48,666 nucleotides of DNA from positions 1,286,264-1,334,929 of the forward strand of contig NZ_KK073768.1 in NCBI RefSeq assembly GCF_000582685.1. Direction: 5' to 3'. Of the stretch, positions 18,339-26,560 are shown in pieces. Each line of letters begins with the position of its first letter. Position 1 is the stretch's first letter. The notes under the pieces were generated by a model. That model did no database searches. It was not told the origin of the DNA and saw only the letters and a program-made list of their open reading frames with translations. A program made the position numbers and the translations under genes. The DNA comes from [Scytonema hofmanni] UTEX 2349 (GTDB lineage Bacteria > Cyanobacteriota > Cyanobacteriia > Cyanobacteriales > Nostocaceae).

Positions 18339-19103
18339 TCAAATCCCCGCACCATCAAGAAACTGCTGAATAGCCTTATCTCTGAGGTCGCAGCGTAATT
18401 TATTTTCTGTTTCTTCACCTTCGTTAGCGGCAAATTTACCCGCCATCACAGGAGTTTTTGGAGAAGATTGAAGTTCTTGAAGCTGTTGTATTTGTTGTTC
18501 TAACAACTCTATGCGGTCAACTAAGGCGCGAATTACTTGTGCCTCAGAATCAGGTAAATTGTTATGTTCTAAAGGAGAAACTTTGACTCCAGAACGATAA
18601 ACAATGCGACCAGGTACGCCGACCACAGTACAATCAGAAGGGACATCCCTTAGAACAACTGAGCCGGCACCGATGCGGACGTTGTTACCAATTTGAATAT
18701 TACCCAGTACCTTCGAGCCGGCACCAACTACGACATTTTCCCCTAAAGTTGGGTGTCGCTTGCCGCTTTGTTTACCAGTACCACCAAGGGTGACACCTTG
18801 ATAAATAAGCGCATAGTCACCAATAATCGCTGTTTCACCAATTACCACGCCCATACCGTGGTCAATAAATACACCCTTGCCAATAGTTGCACCTGGGTGA
18901 ATTTCAATTCCAGTCAAAAACCTAGCAATGTGGGAAATCAGCCGGGGAAAAAAGGGAATAGCAATTATATGCAGTCGGTGAGCCAGCCGATGGAATAGCA
19001 AAGCTTGCAAACCTGGGTAGCAAAATAATACTTCCAACCAGTTACGAGCGGCTGGATCACGTTCAAAAATGATGCGAAAGTCTGTACGCAGTGTAGATAG
19101 CAC
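18339..19103 (-). CDS. cysE: Serine O-acetyltransferase
   Basis: This enzyme acetylates L-serine from acetyl-CoA to O-acetylserine, the first step of cysteine synthesis. The helical N-terminus contains FERDPAARNWLEVLFCYPG, followed by the left-handed parallel beta-helix with hexapeptide repeats (IHPGATIGKGVFIDHGMG, VVIGETAIIGDY, VTLGGTGKQSGKRHPTLG). The catalytic His is expected in FIDHGMG. I place the start at GTG 19103 (VLSTLRTDF), which matches the usual N-terminus and has GAGG upstream; an in-frame TTG at 19127 would add eight residues. The protein is then about 254 residues, with a C-terminal helical extension (IELLEQQIQQLQELQ) typical of cyanobacteria. Confidence 0.93.
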   Translation of the reverse strand: MLSTLRTDFRIIFERDPAARNWLEVLFCYPGLQALLFHRLAHRLHIIAIPFFPRLISHIARFLTGIEIHPGATIGKGVFIDHGMGVVIGETAIIGDYALIYQGVTLGGTGKQSGKRHPTLGENVVVGAGSKVLGNIQIGNNVRIGAGSVVLRDVPSDCTVVGVPGRIVYRSGVKVSPLEHNNLPDSEAQVIRALVDRIELLEQQIQQLQELQSSPKTPVMAGKFAANEGEETENKLRCDLRDKAIQQFLDGAGI

Positions 19104-19191
19104 TTTTATGGTACCCTCGGAAAGCAAAACGAGCTACTTATCTATTTTATCCTTCCGAGTGCGATCGCTCTTATTTTAGCTGAAGCAAAAA

Positions 19192-19242
19192 GAAGCCTCT
19201 CACCTACCCGCAAGGGAGGTGATGAGATGAATTTTTGGGTGA
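19192..19242 (-). repeat. IS605-like right-end hairpin, copy 1
   Basis: On the minus strand it reads AATTCATCTCATCACC...GGTGAGAGGCTTC. The stem is CTC/GAG, a bulged A, TCACCT/AGGTGA, a bulged U and CCC/GGG with a TTGC loop. Copy 2 at 23338-23389 has the same fold with compensating base changes. It resembles the subterminal hairpin/guide-RNA end of IS200/IS605-type elements, without an adjacent tnpB here. Confidence 0.55.
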
Positions 19243-19301
19243 TAAGGAGTCCCACCCCCCCCACCAATAATGACTGTCACTCCCGCAAGGGAGTGGGGTG
19301 G

Positions 19302-19424
19302 GCGACGAATCGCCAAGCTCTGAACTAGGGTTCTCAGCGCTTCAGACATCGGTATACCTAAACTTTGTGCAAACTCCTTTAAAAGCCCTAATTCCCTATC
19401 ATTAAGTTTTGTTTCAACGAAGAG
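19302..19424 (-). pseudogene. Ribbon-helix-helix-like ORF remnant
   Basis: The frame encodes ETKLNDRELGLLKEFAQSLG followed by IPMSEALRTLVQSLAIRR, a good match in shape to a small CopG/Arc ribbon-helix-helix domain (short strand, helix, turn, helix). No start codon with a ribosome site is visible, and the frame runs on both sides into repeat DNA. It lies between an IS605-like right-end hairpin (19192-19242) and a structured segment at 19488-19563, so I read it as the remnant of an accessory gene of a mobile element. Confidence 0.45.
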
Positions 19425-19487
19425 GCAGGGGGCAGGGGGCTTTCTAGCGGGGGGAAATGACCCCTGACTCCTGCCGTGGAGCGGAGC

Positions 19488-19563
19488 GGAACATGGGTCT
19501 GAGTCCCCCAATAAGAGTTAAGTGGCTCTCGTTCAGGTGGGGTCGAATCCCCCTTTCTGTTCC
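19488..19563. repeat. Structured 76-bp segment, possible left end of a decayed element
   Basis: GGAACA (19488-19493) pairs with TGTTCC (19558-19563). Inside, AGAG pairs with CTCT, and a GGGGTCGAATCCCC stem resembles a tRNA T-arm but with a 6-nt loop. It is not a tRNA: acceptor, D and T arms do not fit together. With the RHH remnant and the hairpin at 19192 it outlines an element of about 430 bp. Confidence 0.4.
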
Positions 19564-19939
19564 TTCTCCCCTGCTAAGAGCTCCCTGCTCCCTTGCCTCT
19601 TTTTCAACTCTATTTGTTCTAGACATAATTACGACAATTCACCGTAACTATGAGATACTTAAATAGTGCAGGTTTAATCAAATTAATAGCTAGCTGCTTC
19701 CTGCACGATGTACCTTGGAAACTCAGAGTATGGGGTTCTGCCCAGTAATAGGCACTTCGGTGTCGCCACTGTGGGTAGGTAAAACTCTGGCAGTACAAAA
19801 GATTGAACATTTTTGTATTGCTCAACTGTGCGGAGGGGCATCTCGTGCAGTCTAAACAAAGCTCAGTCAATGTCCGACGGGATACCGGGAGTCGCTGAGA
19901 AGCCTACACTGTATTGCTTGCAATCAGTGTAGGAGTATG
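19564..19939. other. Spacer between decayed element and secreted-protein gene
   Basis: These 376 bp contain no supportable gene. Near 19908-19932 CTACACTGtattgcttgcaatCAGTGTAG forms an 8-bp stem just downstream of the secreted protein stop (19940), a likely 3' hairpin for that minus-strand gene. Confidence 0.45.
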
Positions 19940-20431
19940 TCACGGTTGCTCCACTCTTAGGGTGTAGTTGCCCTTGTCTCCAGAATTAAATGTACCTACC
20001 CAAATCTTATAAGTTCCAGCTTTCCAGTCACTACCTTGAATGCTGGCATCTTTTCTTTTACCAGTGTCATCTCCGCAACGAATACTTGCGTCGTCTGGTC
20101 CTTGGATGACTAAAGTGGTATCTTTGCCACCACTATTTACTCGTATATTCAACTGGGAAAAATCTTTATCCAAAACCATCAGGTGATCTGGTTTGGGATC
20201 GGCAAAACCAATACAAGCATTTCTGTCGCGATCGCGGTTACTAATCGCAGACAATGAATAAGAACCGCCAGTATACCCTTCTACCGTTCCTTGTGCTGGT
20301 GCAAACCCTGGTGCCAAACTTAACTTGGCAAAGTTTGACGTGTCTGCCATTACAGGGCTAGCAGTAATAGCACTTAACACCGCTAAAATTAAGCCGCTTC
20401 GCAACTGAAGTCGGGGGCGAAAATATTTCAT
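19940..20431 (-). CDS. Secreted or periplasmic beta-rich protein, function unknown
   Basis: This 163-residue protein has an N-terminal signal peptide (MKYFRPRLQLRSGLILAVLS, cleavage likely after SPVMA). The mature part is Gly/Asp/Ser rich with NACIGFADPKPDHLMVLDKD, two cysteines (NACIG and SIRCGDD) that may form a disulfide, and a closing strand pattern SDWKAGTYKIWVGTFNSGDK ending YTLRVEQP. That closing pattern is like pre-peptidase C-terminal or jelly-roll domains. I recall similar cyanobacterial exported proteins with no known role. It is a single minus-strand gene. Confidence 0.7.
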   Translation of the reverse strand: MKYFRPRLQLRSGLILAVLSAITASPVMADTSNFAKLSLAPGFAPAQGTVEGYTGGSYSLSAISNRDRDRNACIGFADPKPDHLMVLDKDFSQLNIRVNSGGKDTTLVIQGPDDASIRCGDDTGKRKDASIQGSDWKAGTYKIWVGTFNSGDKGNYTLRVEQP

Positions 20432-20546
20432 ATTAGCCCTCCAACAGGGTCTTTATAGTTGTTTTATATACCTATATTATAGAATGCAATCAGGTATATT
20501 TATCCATGTGTGCCACATTAATATGTGCCACAATGAAAGTTTTTGT

Positions 20547-20652
20547 GAAGCCGGGGGGAGGGGGAGATGGGGAGAGGGGGGAAAGAAGAATTGTCCCCCT
20601 TATCCCCTTATCCCCTTGTCCCCTTGTCCCCTTATCCCCTTGTCCCCCTTGT
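20547..20652. repeat. Low-complexity purine tract and CCCCTTAT/CCCCTTGT octamers
   Basis: A GGGGGAGATGGGGAGAGGGG-type purine run is followed by about seven CCCCTTAT or CCCCTTGT units. It sits between two minus-strand genes and just 3' of the DUF3352 gene. No coding role is supported. Confidence 0.7.
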
Positions 20653-20659
20653 CACTACG

Positions 20660-22318
20660 TCACGAGTGATGAAGCTCGAAGAAGATGCCACCTTTGAGTA
20701 ATCCGTTGTCGCTACCGTAACTACTAACTATGAGCGATCGCACTTTGTCCAGATACGGTTTAGCGACTACTTCGACTAACTTGAGAATGGGTATTTGACG
20801 TTCTACAATCTGGTGACTCTTTGCCCAATCGAGGTAAAGATAGCCTTGATTCGGTTGGGGAATTGCAGCGATACTATCTTGGAAATTGCGATTTTTCACT
20901 AAGGAATTATCCTTGATTTTGAGGATTTGATTCATGACATCAATTGAAGAAGTAAAAATTTCGTAATTTCCTAAACTTGTATGTACCCCCTGGGCTTTTG
21001 TTTTGAGGTTAATCGATTCCGAACCGCGCTCGGCATTATTCGTCACGGTTGTTAACTTTGTCCAAGCAAAGATTTTTTGATTGTCTAAAGTGAGGGAGTT
21101 AACGTTTAATCCTTGGGATGAAGCGATCGCATCTAACTGAGAAATCAATAAAGGAACACCTTCGGTTTTTTCCACCACAAAAACCCAGTCAGGATTAATT
21201 TGCTGTTCGTGAGGTAACAATGCTATAGCGTATTCACCTTTTACCCAACTGAAAATATCACGACGCAAATCGATACCCCAGGCTTTTTCTACATCCGCAA
21301 AGGGTTGCACCAAGCTAGAAGTAACATCTTTTTGCGATCCAGATATTGCCGTTGTCAGTTGTTTCCAAAGTTGAGCTAAATCGCTTTTATCCAAATTGCT
21401 CAAATCAACACCGGAAATTGCTAAACCTGCTGTTTCGGGTATATATTCCAATGCTGTTACAGGTTGCGAAAGTTGTGAAAATGGCGGTGATGTTGCCGAT
21501 GATGCCAAAAAGCTGGTTTCTGCGAGCAATCCTTTCGGGTTCAATGCTAAGGAAACTATTTGGCTGTCATAAGTTGCTTCTGACAGCTTTAAATTTTGCC
21601 ATTCGGCTATAGCGGGAAGATTGAGAAAAGCCGCAGCTAAAGAGTCTTTCGGCAGTTGTTTCAGCGCTTTCTGATATTGGAGGGAATTTGTCAAATTGAG
21701 ATCCGGTGCTTGGACATTATTAATTGCATCTCGCAGCACTTTTGGATCGTTGGCAAATAAGATAAAATCGCCTACAGATGCACCGGCAAGCAAACCTTTT
21801 TCCGATGGGGAAGTGTCAGAAATCAGCTTTACACCTTCGTATTGTTCGACAACTAAGTTTTCCCCAGCGATCGCTCGCTTGGAAAATAACAACTCCACAA
21901 ACTCGCGGCTTTTTTCGGGTTGATTGCTGAAGAGTGCCATTAGATACCCGGTTTGCAGTCCGTTTGCGGCGTCGCGATCAATATCTAAGGTGGTGACAGC
22001 TAGTGTAATTTCGTTCCCCAACCAGGGTTGAACGTCTTTTTTGTAATCAATGCCAGTATTAGCTAATAAACTTGTTTTCAATTTTGACAGTTCGCGATCA
22101 CTACTACTAGCCTCCAATTTGTCTGGATTTATCAGCATTGATAGCATAACTGGTGCCCTTTTAGACACGAAAATGGCAGCACCTGGTTCCGAAGCAGTCC
22201 CACCACCAATGAGGTTAACCGGACTTTTGCCAAAGAACCAGTAAAAGCCTGCGATAATAATCAATAGCAGTGCGATCGCACCAGCTGCTAGAAAACCAAA
22301 CAATGAGTTTTGTCTCAT
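20660..22318 (-). CDS. DUF3352 domain protein, membrane-anchored
   Basis: This 552-residue protein has one N-terminal membrane anchor (about residues 8-28, FLAAGAIALLLIIIAGFYWF), with the rest outside the cytoplasm. The body matches the cyanobacterial DUF3352 pattern: AAIFVSKRAPVMLSMLINPD, then QPWLGNEITLAVTT, LFANDPKVLRDAINN, and a second half repeating the theme (DLRRDIFSWVKGEYAIALLP). The function is unknown; the fold implies a large periplasmic or thylakoid-lumen domain. The start MRQNSLFGFL precedes the helix directly. It is transcribed alone, on the strand opposite to the rhodanese gene. Confidence 0.85.
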   Translation of the reverse strand: MRQNSLFGFLAAGAIALLLIIIAGFYWFFGKSPVNLIGGGTASEPGAAIFVSKRAPVMLSMLINPDKLEASSSDRELSKLKTSLLANTGIDYKKDVQPWLGNEITLAVTTLDIDRDAANGLQTGYLMALFSNQPEKSREFVELLFSKRAIAGENLVVEQYEGVKLISDTSPSEKGLLAGASVGDFILFANDPKVLRDAINNVQAPDLNLTNSLQYQKALKQLPKDSLAAAFLNLPAIAEWQNLKLSEATYDSQIVSLALNPKGLLAETSFLASSATSPPFSQLSQPVTALEYIPETAGLAISGVDLSNLDKSDLAQLWKQLTTAISGSQKDVTSSLVQPFADVEKAWGIDLRRDIFSWVKGEYAIALLPHEQQINPDWVFVVEKTEGVPLLISQLDAIASSQGLNVNSLTLDNQKIFAWTKLTTVTNNAERGSESINLKTKAQGVHTSLGNYEIFTSSIDVMNQILKIKDNSLVKNRNFQDSIAAIPQPNQGYLYLDWAKSHQIVERQIPILKLVEVVAKPYLDKVRSLIVSSYGSDNGLLKGGIFFELHHS

Positions 22319-22456
22319 AATTTTCTTTTAAAGACCACGTAAGCGGCTTTTACACACAACAATAATGTGAAACCGTCTTCTCAACAGAGAAAATGCGGTA
22401 TTGATACTAAGACTAAGTTTATTACCGAAACCTGAGCAGAAATCTATTAAAAATAA

Positions 22457-22557
22457 AGAATGGGGCATTGGGCATGGAAAGAATGCTATTAGATATAGAA
22501 CAGGCATCAAAAATCGAGCGTCTTTAATTCCCATTGCCCAATGCCCATTGCCCTAAT
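22457..22557. repeat. GGGCATGGAAAGAAT repeat, copy B
   Basis: It begins GGCATTGGGCATGGAAAGAAT and ends CTTTAATTCCCATTGCCCAATGCCCATTG. It matches copy A (18244-18338) at both ends, with a diverged middle. It fills the space just before the rhodanese start codon, so it lies in that gene's promoter or leader. Confidence 0.65.
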
Positions 22558-22559
22558 CT

Positions 22560-22907
22560 ATGAATACCCAACCTATTACCCAAATTAGTGTAGATGAACT
22601 GGCGGAACGTCTAACTTCAGGCGATCGAGATATTCAGTTTGTGGATGTGCGCGAACCAGAAGAATTAGCGATCGCTAGTATTGAGGGTTTTGTCAATCTA
22701 CCCCTGAGTCAATTTGGCGAATGGGGTAATCAAATTCCCACCCGTTTCGATCCTCACGCTGAAACCCTTGTATTATGTCATCATGGCATTCGCTCCGCTC
22801 AGATGTGTCAGTGGTTAGCGGATCAAGGTTTTACAAATGTCAAAAATATTGCCGGTGGTATTGATGCCTACTCCACCTTGGTTAACCCTTCCATTCCTCA
22901 CTATTAG
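22560..22907 (+). CDS. Rhodanese-like domain protein
   Basis: This 115-residue single rhodanese domain probably transfers sulfane sulfur or acts as a sulfur carrier in the cytoplasm. The catalytic loop is LVLCHHGIRSAQMCQWL with the active Cys near residue 75. The N-terminal FVDVREPEELAIASIEG is the family signature, and IAGGIDAYS is at the end. Length is typical of single-domain GlpE-like proteins. It is transcribed on the plus strand, away from the DUF3352 gene. The thiosulfate or other sulfur donor cannot be predicted. Confidence 0.92.
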   Translation: MNTQPITQISVDELAERLTSGDRDIQFVDVREPEELAIASIEGFVNLPLSQFGEWGNQIPTRFDPHAETLVLCHHGIRSAQMCQWLADQGFTNVKNIAGGIDAYSTLVNPSIPHY

Positions 22908-22954
22908 GATTAAGTAAGTGGGCAAAATTAAATGTAAAATACCTAGTTCGTAGT

Positions 22955-23002
22955 GAGCGGTTTACCGCTCGTCCCTAAGGATTTTAACGGTTTAAGCCGT
23001 TA
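22955..23002 (+). terminator. Double hairpin after rhodanese gene
   Basis: GAGCGG-TTTA-CCGCTC and TAACGG-TTTAAG-CCGTTA, 48 and 78 bp past the stop codon. No long U-run follows, so a terminator role is inferred from position only. Similar hairpins are common repeat DNA in Nostocales. Confidence 0.4.
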
Positions 23003-23337
23003 GTACGTTAAGAAGCCTTTATTTATGGGCATCTGCTTAGAAACTAGATAAAACAGATTACACCCAAATTATTCTTTGTCTGCCGGGACTTACTTTTCCG
23101 GTTGAGTTTTGGTATTGTTAATATAATACTAAATAAATTTATGGTTTTGTAAAAAAAAGCTTAACAATACTTGCAAAAAATAATATTTTGGTGAATTTAT
23201 CAAAGACTAATTGCGTGTATTTTTCCGATTTTGAATAAAATCCAACAAAAATTAATAAAAAGTTGTGTAAATGTACGGCAATAAATAAAACCAAACTCAC
23301 AGAACAGGTAAATTTGGGAGTTTAGCTAATCCCGTAA

Positions 23338-23389
23338 GAAGCCTCTCACTCAGTCCGCAAGGACGAATGATGAGATGAATTACGGGTGA
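23338..23389 (-). repeat. IS605-like right-end hairpin, copy 2
   Basis: On the minus strand it reads AATTCATCTCATCATTCG...GAGTGAGAGGCTTC, with the TTGC loop kept. The stem is TCATTCG/TGAGTGA plus TCC/GGA with a bulged C, so the pairing is kept while the bases differ from copy 1. No tnpB or other gene is next to it. Confidence 0.55.
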
Positions 23390-23630
23390 GTTGACGACAA
23401 TCCTTTGACCGATTTTCACTCTTTAGGGAAAGAGGGAGAAGGACAGGGAGGACACAAGAAATCCACTACTGCGCTTTCTGTTGGACAGGAAGCCTACGCT
23501 CCCGCTTCGCGGTGAGCGTAGGTAGTTCACTTTTACTTATTATAATAGAAGTAAATAATTTGCTATTTTAATTGAAAACTTATTAATTTTTTCACAATCT
23601 AATAAAATTCAGCTTCGTAAAACATTTCCT

Positions 23631-24707
23631 ATGCAAGTCAAGCTGACCAATCGACAACAGCATATACTTTGGGCAACGGTACGACATTATATCGCTACCG
23701 CAGAGCCTGTGGGTTCTAAAGCTTTGGTTGAAGAATACGACCTCGGTGTTAGTTCAGCCACAATTCGCAACGTAATGGGCTTTTTAGAAAAAGGTGGGTT
23801 GCTTTACCAACCTCACACCTCTGCCGGACGCATACCTTCAGACTCTGGCTATCGTACTTATGTAGACCAGCTCATTACACCTTCAGAAAATTTATCACGA
23901 GAGGTAGAAGCATTACTGCAAAAGCGCCTCAAGTGTGAAGATTGGAGTTTAGAGGCTCTATTGCAAGGAGCGGCACAAATATTGGCAACTTTGAGTGGTT
24001 GCATTAGTTTGATTACCATGCCGCAAACCGAAAGAGCAACGTTGCGACATTTGCAAATGATGCAAATTGAAGCGGGACGGATAATGCTGATTGTAGTGAC
24101 GGATGCTTATGAGACGCATTCGACATTAATGGATTTGCCAGCAGTATCGGCAGAAACACAACTTGAACCAGAAGTCATCGATCGCGAGTTGCAGATTATT
24201 TCTAACTTTTTAAATAGCCAGTTGCGGGGACGGAGTTTGTTAGAATTAGCCACTCTCGACTGGACGCAGTTAGATCGAGAGTTCCAACGTTACGGAGAAT
24301 TTTTGAAAAACTCAGTCGCAGAATTAGCCCGTCGTACTATCACACCATCTGCTACACAAATTATGATTCGCGGCGTCGCAGAAGTTTTGCGCCAACCAGA
24401 ATTTTCTCAACTACAACAAGTGCAAACGATTATCCAACTACTGGAGGAAGAACAAGACCAACTGTGGCGGTTAATATTTGAGGAGCCTCCATCAAATGAG
24501 GTGGGTAAAACACGGGTAACGGTTCGGATTGGCTCGGAAAACCCCCTAGAACCGATACGCAGTTGTACCTTAATTTCTGCCAATTATCGCCGAGGTTCAA
24601 TACCTGTGGGAAGCGTGGGAGTTTTAGGACCAACGCGCTTAGATTATGAAAGTGCGATCGCTGTCGTTTCTGCTGCTGCTGATTACCTCTCAGAAGCTTT
24701 CAGTTAA
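23631..24707 (+). CDS. hrcA: Heat-inducible transcription repressor HrcA
   Basis: This 358-residue repressor binds CIRCE operators of groESL/dnaK-type heat-shock genes and is kept active by GroEL. The N-terminal winged helix is clear: LTNRQQHILWATVRHYIATA, EPVGSKALVEEYDLGVSSAT, IRNVMGFLEKGGLL. HTSAGRIPSDSGYRTYVDQL is the family signature. The C-terminal domain has IMIRGVAEVL and the final VGVLGPTRLDYESAIAVV. Length is normal. No heat-shock gene is adjacent in this window. A membrane protein gene follows after 12 bp and is likely cotranscribed. Confidence 0.96.
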   Translation: MQVKLTNRQQHILWATVRHYIATAEPVGSKALVEEYDLGVSSATIRNVMGFLEKGGLLYQPHTSAGRIPSDSGYRTYVDQLITPSENLSREVEALLQKRLKCEDWSLEALLQGAAQILATLSGCISLITMPQTERATLRHLQMMQIEAGRIMLIVVTDAYETHSTLMDLPAVSAETQLEPEVIDRELQIISNFLNSQLRGRSLLELATLDWTQLDREFQRYGEFLKNSVAELARRTITPSATQIMIRGVAEVLRQPEFSQLQQVQTIIQLLEEEQDQLWRLIFEEPPSNEVGKTRVTVRIGSENPLEPIRSCTLISANYRRGSIPVGSVGVLGPTRLDYESAIAVVSAAADYLSEAFS

Positions 24708-24719
24708 CCAATTTCAAAT

Positions 24720-25397
24720 ATGTTGAGAAAAATCGCTTTTGGGCTGCTGTGGCTGGGATTCATTACCTATGCTTTTGTTTTTGCCCCTGCCGATCAACCG
24801 GATACATTTGAGTTAATTAAAAACCTTTCTACCGCACAATGGCAAGGCATTAACCCTTTAATAGTTGCACTATTCAACATTATGGGCGTTTTCCCTATAA
24901 TTTATAGTGCAGTATTATTTATTGACGGCAGAGGGCAAAAAATACCCGCTTGGTTGTTTGCTATTCCCTCTTTCGCAGTTGGCGCATTTGCGATTTTACC
25001 TTACTTGGCTTTACGGGAACCAAATAAACAGTTTACTGGCAAAAAAGACTTTTTCATTAAACTGTTAGATTCTCGTTTCACAGGTATTGCACTAACTTTA
25101 GGCACAATTATTTTAGTTGCTTATGGCTTACAAGGCGGAGACTGGGTAAATTTTTTTGAAAAGTGGCAAACTAGCCGTTTCATCCATGTGATGAGTTTAG
25201 ATTTCTGCGTACTTTCCCTAGTTTTTCCGGCATTATTAGGAGATGATATGGCACGTCGTCAGGTGAAAAATCCTCGGCTACTTGGGTTAATTACTTTGAT
25301 ACCGTTGTTTGGTTCGTTAATATATTTGTCTGTGCGTCCACCTTTATTAGAAAATAGTGCAGAAGCAGTATCTATTAAACAACCGATAGCGAATTAA
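24720..25397 (+). CDS. Conserved multi-pass membrane protein
   Basis: This 225-residue protein has about six hydrophobic segments (near residues 5-22, 40-65, 78-95, 115-132, 155-170 and 187-205). Motifs between them include FAPADQPDTFELI, FIDGRGQKIPAWLFA and the acidic-ended DDMARRQVKNPRLLGL. I recall similar proteins in cyanobacteria and chloroplasts but no assigned function. The start is 12 bp after hrcA on the same strand, so it is probably cotranscribed with it. A bidirectional hairpin region follows. Confidence 0.7.
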   Translation: MLRKIAFGLLWLGFITYAFVFAPADQPDTFELIKNLSTAQWQGINPLIVALFNIMGVFPIIYSAVLFIDGRGQKIPAWLFAIPSFAVGAFAILPYLALREPNKQFTGKKDFFIKLLDSRFTGIALTLGTIILVAYGLQGGDWVNFFEKWQTSRFIHVMSLDFCVLSLVFPALLGDDMARRQVKNPRLLGLITLIPLFGSLIYLSVRPPLLENSAEAVSIKQPIAN

Positions 25398-25404
25398 TCT
25401 TAAT

Positions 25405-25452
25405 CGTAGTAAGCACTTCAGTGCTTAAATAACCGTTGAAACGCTTACTACG
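25405..25452. terminator. Convergent-gene hairpin region
   Basis: CGTAGTAAGC (25405-25414) pairs with GCTTACTACG (25443-25452), and inside it AAGCACT-TC-AGTGCTT forms a second stem. It lies between the plus-strand membrane protein and the minus-strand crtW stops, so it can terminate both. Confidence 0.55.
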
Positions 25453-25469
25453 AAATACCTATTTTTCGC

Positions 25470-25498
25470 GTAAAGACGTTCCAACGGAACGTCTCTAT
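25470..25498. repeat. Dispersed palindrome, copy 5, overlapping the crtW stop
   Basis: GTAAAGACGTTCC-AAC-GGAACGTCTCTAT. The TAG stop of crtW (25497-25495) lies inside the right arm, so the repeat supplies the end of the gene. Confidence 0.75.
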
Positions 25499-26286
25499 CT
25501 AACTCGTAACTTGCTTTTATAAATTTCTGGTAACTCCCACCAAGAAACATGAGGATATTCATGATGTTCTTCATGGTAGCCGAAATGATAACAGGTGATA
25601 AATGACCACCAAATTGGACGGGAGATAGTTTGAGCGCGATGAGGTTCACTATAACCTGATTCTGGCTCGGTATGAGGTAAAAAAGTGCCAAAATAAAATA
25701 ACTGTAATGAACTTACAATTGAGGGTATGACCCAAAAGTAAGTTAAATTATCTTTGGGTATATGGGTTGTGTAATTAACAACATTATATATAATCATCAA
25801 GGCAATAATTTGAGTCCAACTCCAGTAAGCTTTCATAAAATGAAAGTACCAAGCAAAGAAATTTTTATGTTTACCGTTATGAAAATCCGGGTCTATTTCA
25901 GTAGCAGGATTGTGGTGGTGTAACCAATGTTTTTTCAATAATTTTTGATATGGTAAAAGACCATAAAGAGAAAGGCATAATGACCCAATAAAATGGTTAA
26001 CTTTAGTATTTTTAGGAAATACTACCCCATGCATAGCATCATGTGCTGTAATAAATAAACCAGTATATAAAAATGTTTGCCAAAAGATGATAGGCAATAA
26101 CATTAAAAAGTTAAACTGGGTAATGTCAAGTGAAAGTAACACTACAAGACTAATTGCCCATAATCCAATAATGGCAATTGCAATGAAGACTGATGTATTT
26201 GATTCCCTGGTCAATTTTATCGGACGACTGGGCGATTGTTCTAATGAAATCACGCTTTTTCTCCACGTAGCAGATGAAAATTTCAC
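25495..26286 (-). CDS. crtW: Beta-carotene ketolase, CrtW type
   Basis: This 263-residue membrane di-iron oxygenase of the fatty-acid-hydroxylase/desaturase fold adds keto groups to beta-carotene, giving echinenone or canthaxanthin. Its histidine boxes are ITAHDAMHG, KHWLHHHNPAT and HFGYHEEHHEYPH. DPDFHNGKHKNFFAWYFHFM and FYFGTFLPHTEPESGY are CrtW signatures, and the sequence is closest in my memory to the Nostoc punctiforme CrtW148 type. Four or so membrane helices are evident. The N-terminal 20 residues before ISLEQSPSRP are less conserved, so a later start is possible. The stop is formed by a repeat palindrome. Confidence 0.93.
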   Translation of the reverse strand: MKFSSATWRKSVISLEQSPSRPIKLTRESNTSVFIAIAIIGLWAISLVVLLSLDITQFNFLMLLPIIFWQTFLYTGLFITAHDAMHGVVFPKNTKVNHFIGSLCLSLYGLLPYQKLLKKHWLHHHNPATEIDPDFHNGKHKNFFAWYFHFMKAYWSWTQIIALMIIYNVVNYTTHIPKDNLTYFWVIPSIVSSLQLFYFGTFLPHTEPESGYSEPHRAQTISRPIWWSFITCYHFGYHEEHHEYPHVSWWELPEIYKSKLRVR

Positions 26287-26560
26287 AAAGTATAGTCATG
26301 GCAAATTACACTAACCACTAGGTTGAAAAATCCTAGAAGTCAGTGTTATGCGTTGAACATCGCCAAATAACTAAATATTTAGAAAGATGAAGTTATGCTA
26401 ACTATTATTACACAATTAGCCATACTAAGTACATTTTTATATATGCAACTAGACTCATAGAAGTGGGGACACTGGGAAAAAGTGTTTGCATTTACTCTCA
26501 GTGTCCCAGGTTGTATAATCAGCTTGTCAAGTCTAATTGACACAAACAGCTAAAACATGC

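Larger units (their letters stand above)
22908..23630. other. 723-bp spacer with several hairpins, upstream of hrcA
   Basis: After the rhodanese stop there are two plus-strand hairpins (GAGCGG-TTTA-CCGCTC at 22955-22970 and TAACGG-CCGTTA at 22985-23002). The IS605-like hairpin copy 2 is at 23338-23389, and a REP-like palindrome CCTACGCTC...GAGCGTAGG lies near 23490-23522. The last 100 bp are AT-rich and should carry the hrcA promoter. I see no CIRCE element (TTAGCACTC-N9-GAGTGCTAA) in this stretch. Confidence 0.5.

Noticed and set aside
19488..19563. Possible tRNA gene (GGGGTCGAATCCCC resembles a T-arm; GGAACA/TGTTCC resembles an acceptor stem)
   Set aside because: The T-like loop has six bases rather than seven, the T-stem is not next to the acceptor strand, and no proper D-arm or CCA-side layout exists. 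It is better explained as part of a decayed mobile element.
23531..23630. CIRCE element upstream of hrcA
   Set aside because: No TTAGCACTC-N9-GAGTGCTAA pair was found near the start.
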